Origin: Vibrio genomosp. F10 str. ZF-129
GTDB lineage: Bacteria > Pseudomonadota > Gammaproteobacteria > Enterobacterales > Vibrionaceae
Length of the DNA stretch: 64,000 nt
Reading direction: 5' to 3'
Assembly: GCF_000287055.2 (NCBI RefSeq)
Contig: NZ_AJYQ02000107.1
Span: 62,001 to 126,000 of the forward strand
The position numbers and the translations under genes were made by a program. The first letter of the stretch is position 1; every line of letters starts with the position of its first letter. Of the stretch, positions 62,556 through 64,000 are shown piece after piece. The notes under the pieces are model-generated. The model worked only from the letters and a program-made list of their open reading frames with translations, was not told the DNA's origin and did no database searches.

Positions 62556-63470
62556 ATGAATATTTCTTCAGAGCGTATGACTCATCTAAAGCAATTAGAA
62601 GCTGAGTCTATTCATATCATGCGTGAGGTTGCCGCTGAGTTTGATAACCCGGTAATGCTATATTCTGTCGGTAAAGATTCTTCGGTGATGCTCCACCTAG
62701 CGCAAAAAGCATTTGCGCCAGCGACGCCTCCGTTCCCGTTAATGCACGTAGATACCACGTGGAAGTTCAAAGAAATGATTCAGTTTCGTGACTATATGGC
62801 AGAAAAAGTGGGTATGAAGTTGATAGTGCATCAAAACCCTGAAGGGGTAGAGATGGACATCAGCCCATTTGTCCATGGCAGCTCTGTACATACTGACATC
62901 ATGAAAACCCAAGGCTTGAAGCAAGCTCTTGACAAGCATGGCTTTGATGCTGCATTTGGAGGCGCACGCCGTGATGAAGAAAAGTCTCGTGCAAAAGAGC
63001 GTGTATATTCCTTCCGCGATGAGCATCACCGCTGGGACCCCAAAAACCAACGTCCTGAGCTATGGAATGTGTATAACGGCAAAGTAAATAAAGGCGAGAG
63101 CATTCGTGTGTTCCCTCTATCAAACTGGACTGAACTGGATATCTGGCAGTACATTTACCTAGAGAACATCGAAATTCCAGGGTTGTATCTAGCAGCCAAG
63201 CGTCCAGTGATTAAGCGTGACGGCATGCTCATAATGAAAGACGATGAGCGTATGGAGCTCAAAGAAGGTGAGGTGATTGAAGAAAAGATGGTTCGCTTCC
63301 GTACGCTTGGCTGTTACCCGTTGACGGGTGCGGTAGAGTCTGAAGCCGCAACGCTGCCAGAAATTATCCAAGAGATGCTACTAACCACAACGTCTGAACG
63401 CCAAGGCCGTGCCATTGATCATGATTCTTCTGGCTCAATGGAGAAGAAGAAACGCGAAGGGTATTTCTAA
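62556..63470 (+). CDS. cysD: Sulfate adenylyltransferase subunit 2
   Basis: The 304-residue enzyme of the ATP-pyrophosphatase family makes adenosine 5'-phosphosulfate (APS). It shows [14 protein letters not shown] (the P-P-loop, residues 36-49), [23 protein letters not shown], and ends with the [14 protein letters not shown] typical of CysD. Length is typical. It normally works with the GTPase CysN, but cysC starts six bases after this stop; cysN is not in between. The partner must come from elsewhere or the gene lies beyond the window. Confidence 0.96.
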   Translation: MNISSERMTHLKQLEAESIHIMREVAAEFDNPVMLYSVGKDSSVMLHLAQKAFAPATPPFPLMHVDTTWKFKEMIQFRDYMAEKVGMKLIVHQNPEGVEMDISPFVHGSSVHTDIMKTQGLKQALDKHGFDAAFGGARRDEEKSRAKERVYSFRDEHHRWDPKNQRPELWNVYNGKVNKGESIRVFPLSNWTELDIWQYIYLENIEIPGLYLAAKRPVIKRDGMLIMKDDERMELKEGEVIEEKMVRFRTLGCYPLTGAVESEAATLPEIIQEMLLTTTSERQGRAIDHDSSGSMEKKKREGYF

Positions 63471-63476
63471 ACTGTT

Positions 63477-64000
63477 ATGACGACTCCATACCAACATAAA
63501 AACAATGACTCGGTGAGTGATGATGTCGTGTGGCATAACTCAACGGTGACTCATCAAGATCGTGTGGTTCAAAAAGGGCAAAAGCCCGTCATACTTTGGT
63601 TTACAGGTTTAAGTGGTTCCGGTAAATCGACCGTCGCCAATGCCGTTGAAAGTAAACTGCTGAAAATGGGCAAGCACAGTTATCTGCTTGATGGCGATAA
63701 TGTGCGCCATGGCCTTAACAAAGATTTAGGTTTCTCTGATACAGACCGCATTGAAAATATCCGCCGCATCGGTGAGGTAGCTAAGCTGTTTGTTGATGCG
63801 GGCAATATTGTGTTAACTGCGTTTATCTCGCCGTTTATTTCTGATCGCCAACAAGTGCGTGAATTCGTAACTGAAGGCGAATTTCTTGAAGTGTTTGTCG
63901 ATACCCCGCTAGAGGTGTGTGAAGCCCGCGATCCTAAAGGGCTCTACAAGAAAGCACGTGCAGGTGAGCTTAAACACTTCACAGGCATCGACTCAGAATA
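63477..64000 (+). CDS. cysC: Adenylyl-sulfate kinase, 5' part
   Basis: The frame runs off the right edge with about 174 codons present. It contains the Walker A motif GLSGSGKST (44-52), [18 protein letters not shown], and [10 protein letters not shown] with the phosphorylated-serine motif, then [12 protein letters not shown], all diagnostic of CysC. The enzyme phosphorylates APS to PAPS, the sulfate donor for assimilation and for sulfotransferases. It lies six bases after cysD. PAPS would be the donor for the sulfotransferase at 33333. Confidence 0.95.
   Translation, partial: MTTPYQHKNNDSVSDDVVWHNSTVTHQDRVVQKGQKPVILWFTGLSGSGKSTVANAVESKLLKMGKHSYLLDGDNVRHGLNKDLGFSDTDRIENIRRIGEVAKLFVDAGNIVLTAFISPFISDRQQVREFVTEGEFLEVFVDTPLEVCEARDPKGLYKKARAGELKHFTGIDSE

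Noticed and set aside
1..64000. CRISPR arrays, tRNA or rRNA genes, prophage or insertion sequence with intact transposase
   Set aside because: I looked for regularly spaced repeats, tRNA-like cloverleaf sequences and transposase motifs and saw none; a dedicated search was not possible.

Overview
The window is chromosomal DNA of a Vibrio or close relative (Vibrionaceae, Gammaproteobacteria). The left flank carries radC-rpmB-rpmG-mutM followed by a lipid A/core (wav/waa-type) cluster holding waaL, waaF, waaA, kdkA, coaD, an LpxM-family acyltransferase and hldD. That layout matches my recollection of the Vibrio core-oligosaccharide locus. Species cannot be fixed from the sequence alone.

Layout. 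1-2508: end of radC, ribosomal proteins L28 and L33 with a UUCG-loop terminator, a small membrane protein, and mutM. 2552-17026: inner-core and lipid A genes, namely GT25, GT90 and GT4 transferases, three GT9 heptosyltransferases, Kdo transferase, Kdo kinase, O-antigen ligase, the late acyltransferase and hldD. 17151-17182: a JUMPstart/ops element just before rmlB, expected to recruit the antiterminator RfaH. 17202-54322: a long, AT-rich, almost entirely plus-strand O-antigen (surface polysaccharide) locus. 54323-55166: a gene-free stretch that looks like decayed coding DNA. 55167-60479: two rhamnosyltransferase-like genes, a WbpM-type dehydratase, a WbpV-type reductase and a PglC-type initiating sugar-phosphate transferase. 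60732-64000: an SLC13 permease with RCK_C domains, then cysD and a partial cysC.

How the genes fit together. The locus encodes several nucleotide-sugar routes: dTDP-L-rhamnose (rmlBADC); a CDP-3,6-dideoxyhexose route (ddhDABC) extended by a thiamine-diphosphate carboligase and a reductase, the combination known for the branched sugar yersiniose A; a VioA-like 4-amino-4,6-dideoxyhexose route; an FdtA/FdtB-like 3-amino-3,6-dideoxyhexose route with an acyltransferase and a MaoC hydratase; and a WbpM/WbpV route to a UDP-6-deoxy-HexNAc for the first sugar. Export looks ABC-transporter dependent (Wzm, and Wzt with an extra C-terminal domain). No Wzx/Wzy pair was recognised. Two Gtr-like modules (GtrA flippase plus GtrB-type transferase) suggest lipid-linked side-branch decoration.

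The most unusual part is 34034-40137. There a sugar aminotransferase, a WbqC-family protein, a free-standing amino-acid adenylation domain, a NeuD/PglD-like acyltransferase, a stand-alone carrier protein, a short-chain reductase and a formyltransferase-fold enzyme lie head to tail. This looks like a miniature NRPS-type system that activates an acyl or aminoacyl group on a carrier protein and puts it on an amino sugar. A sulfotransferase-family gene and, at the locus edge, cysD-cysC without cysN between them raise the possibility of sulfated glycan. All substrate assignments are inferred from family and context.
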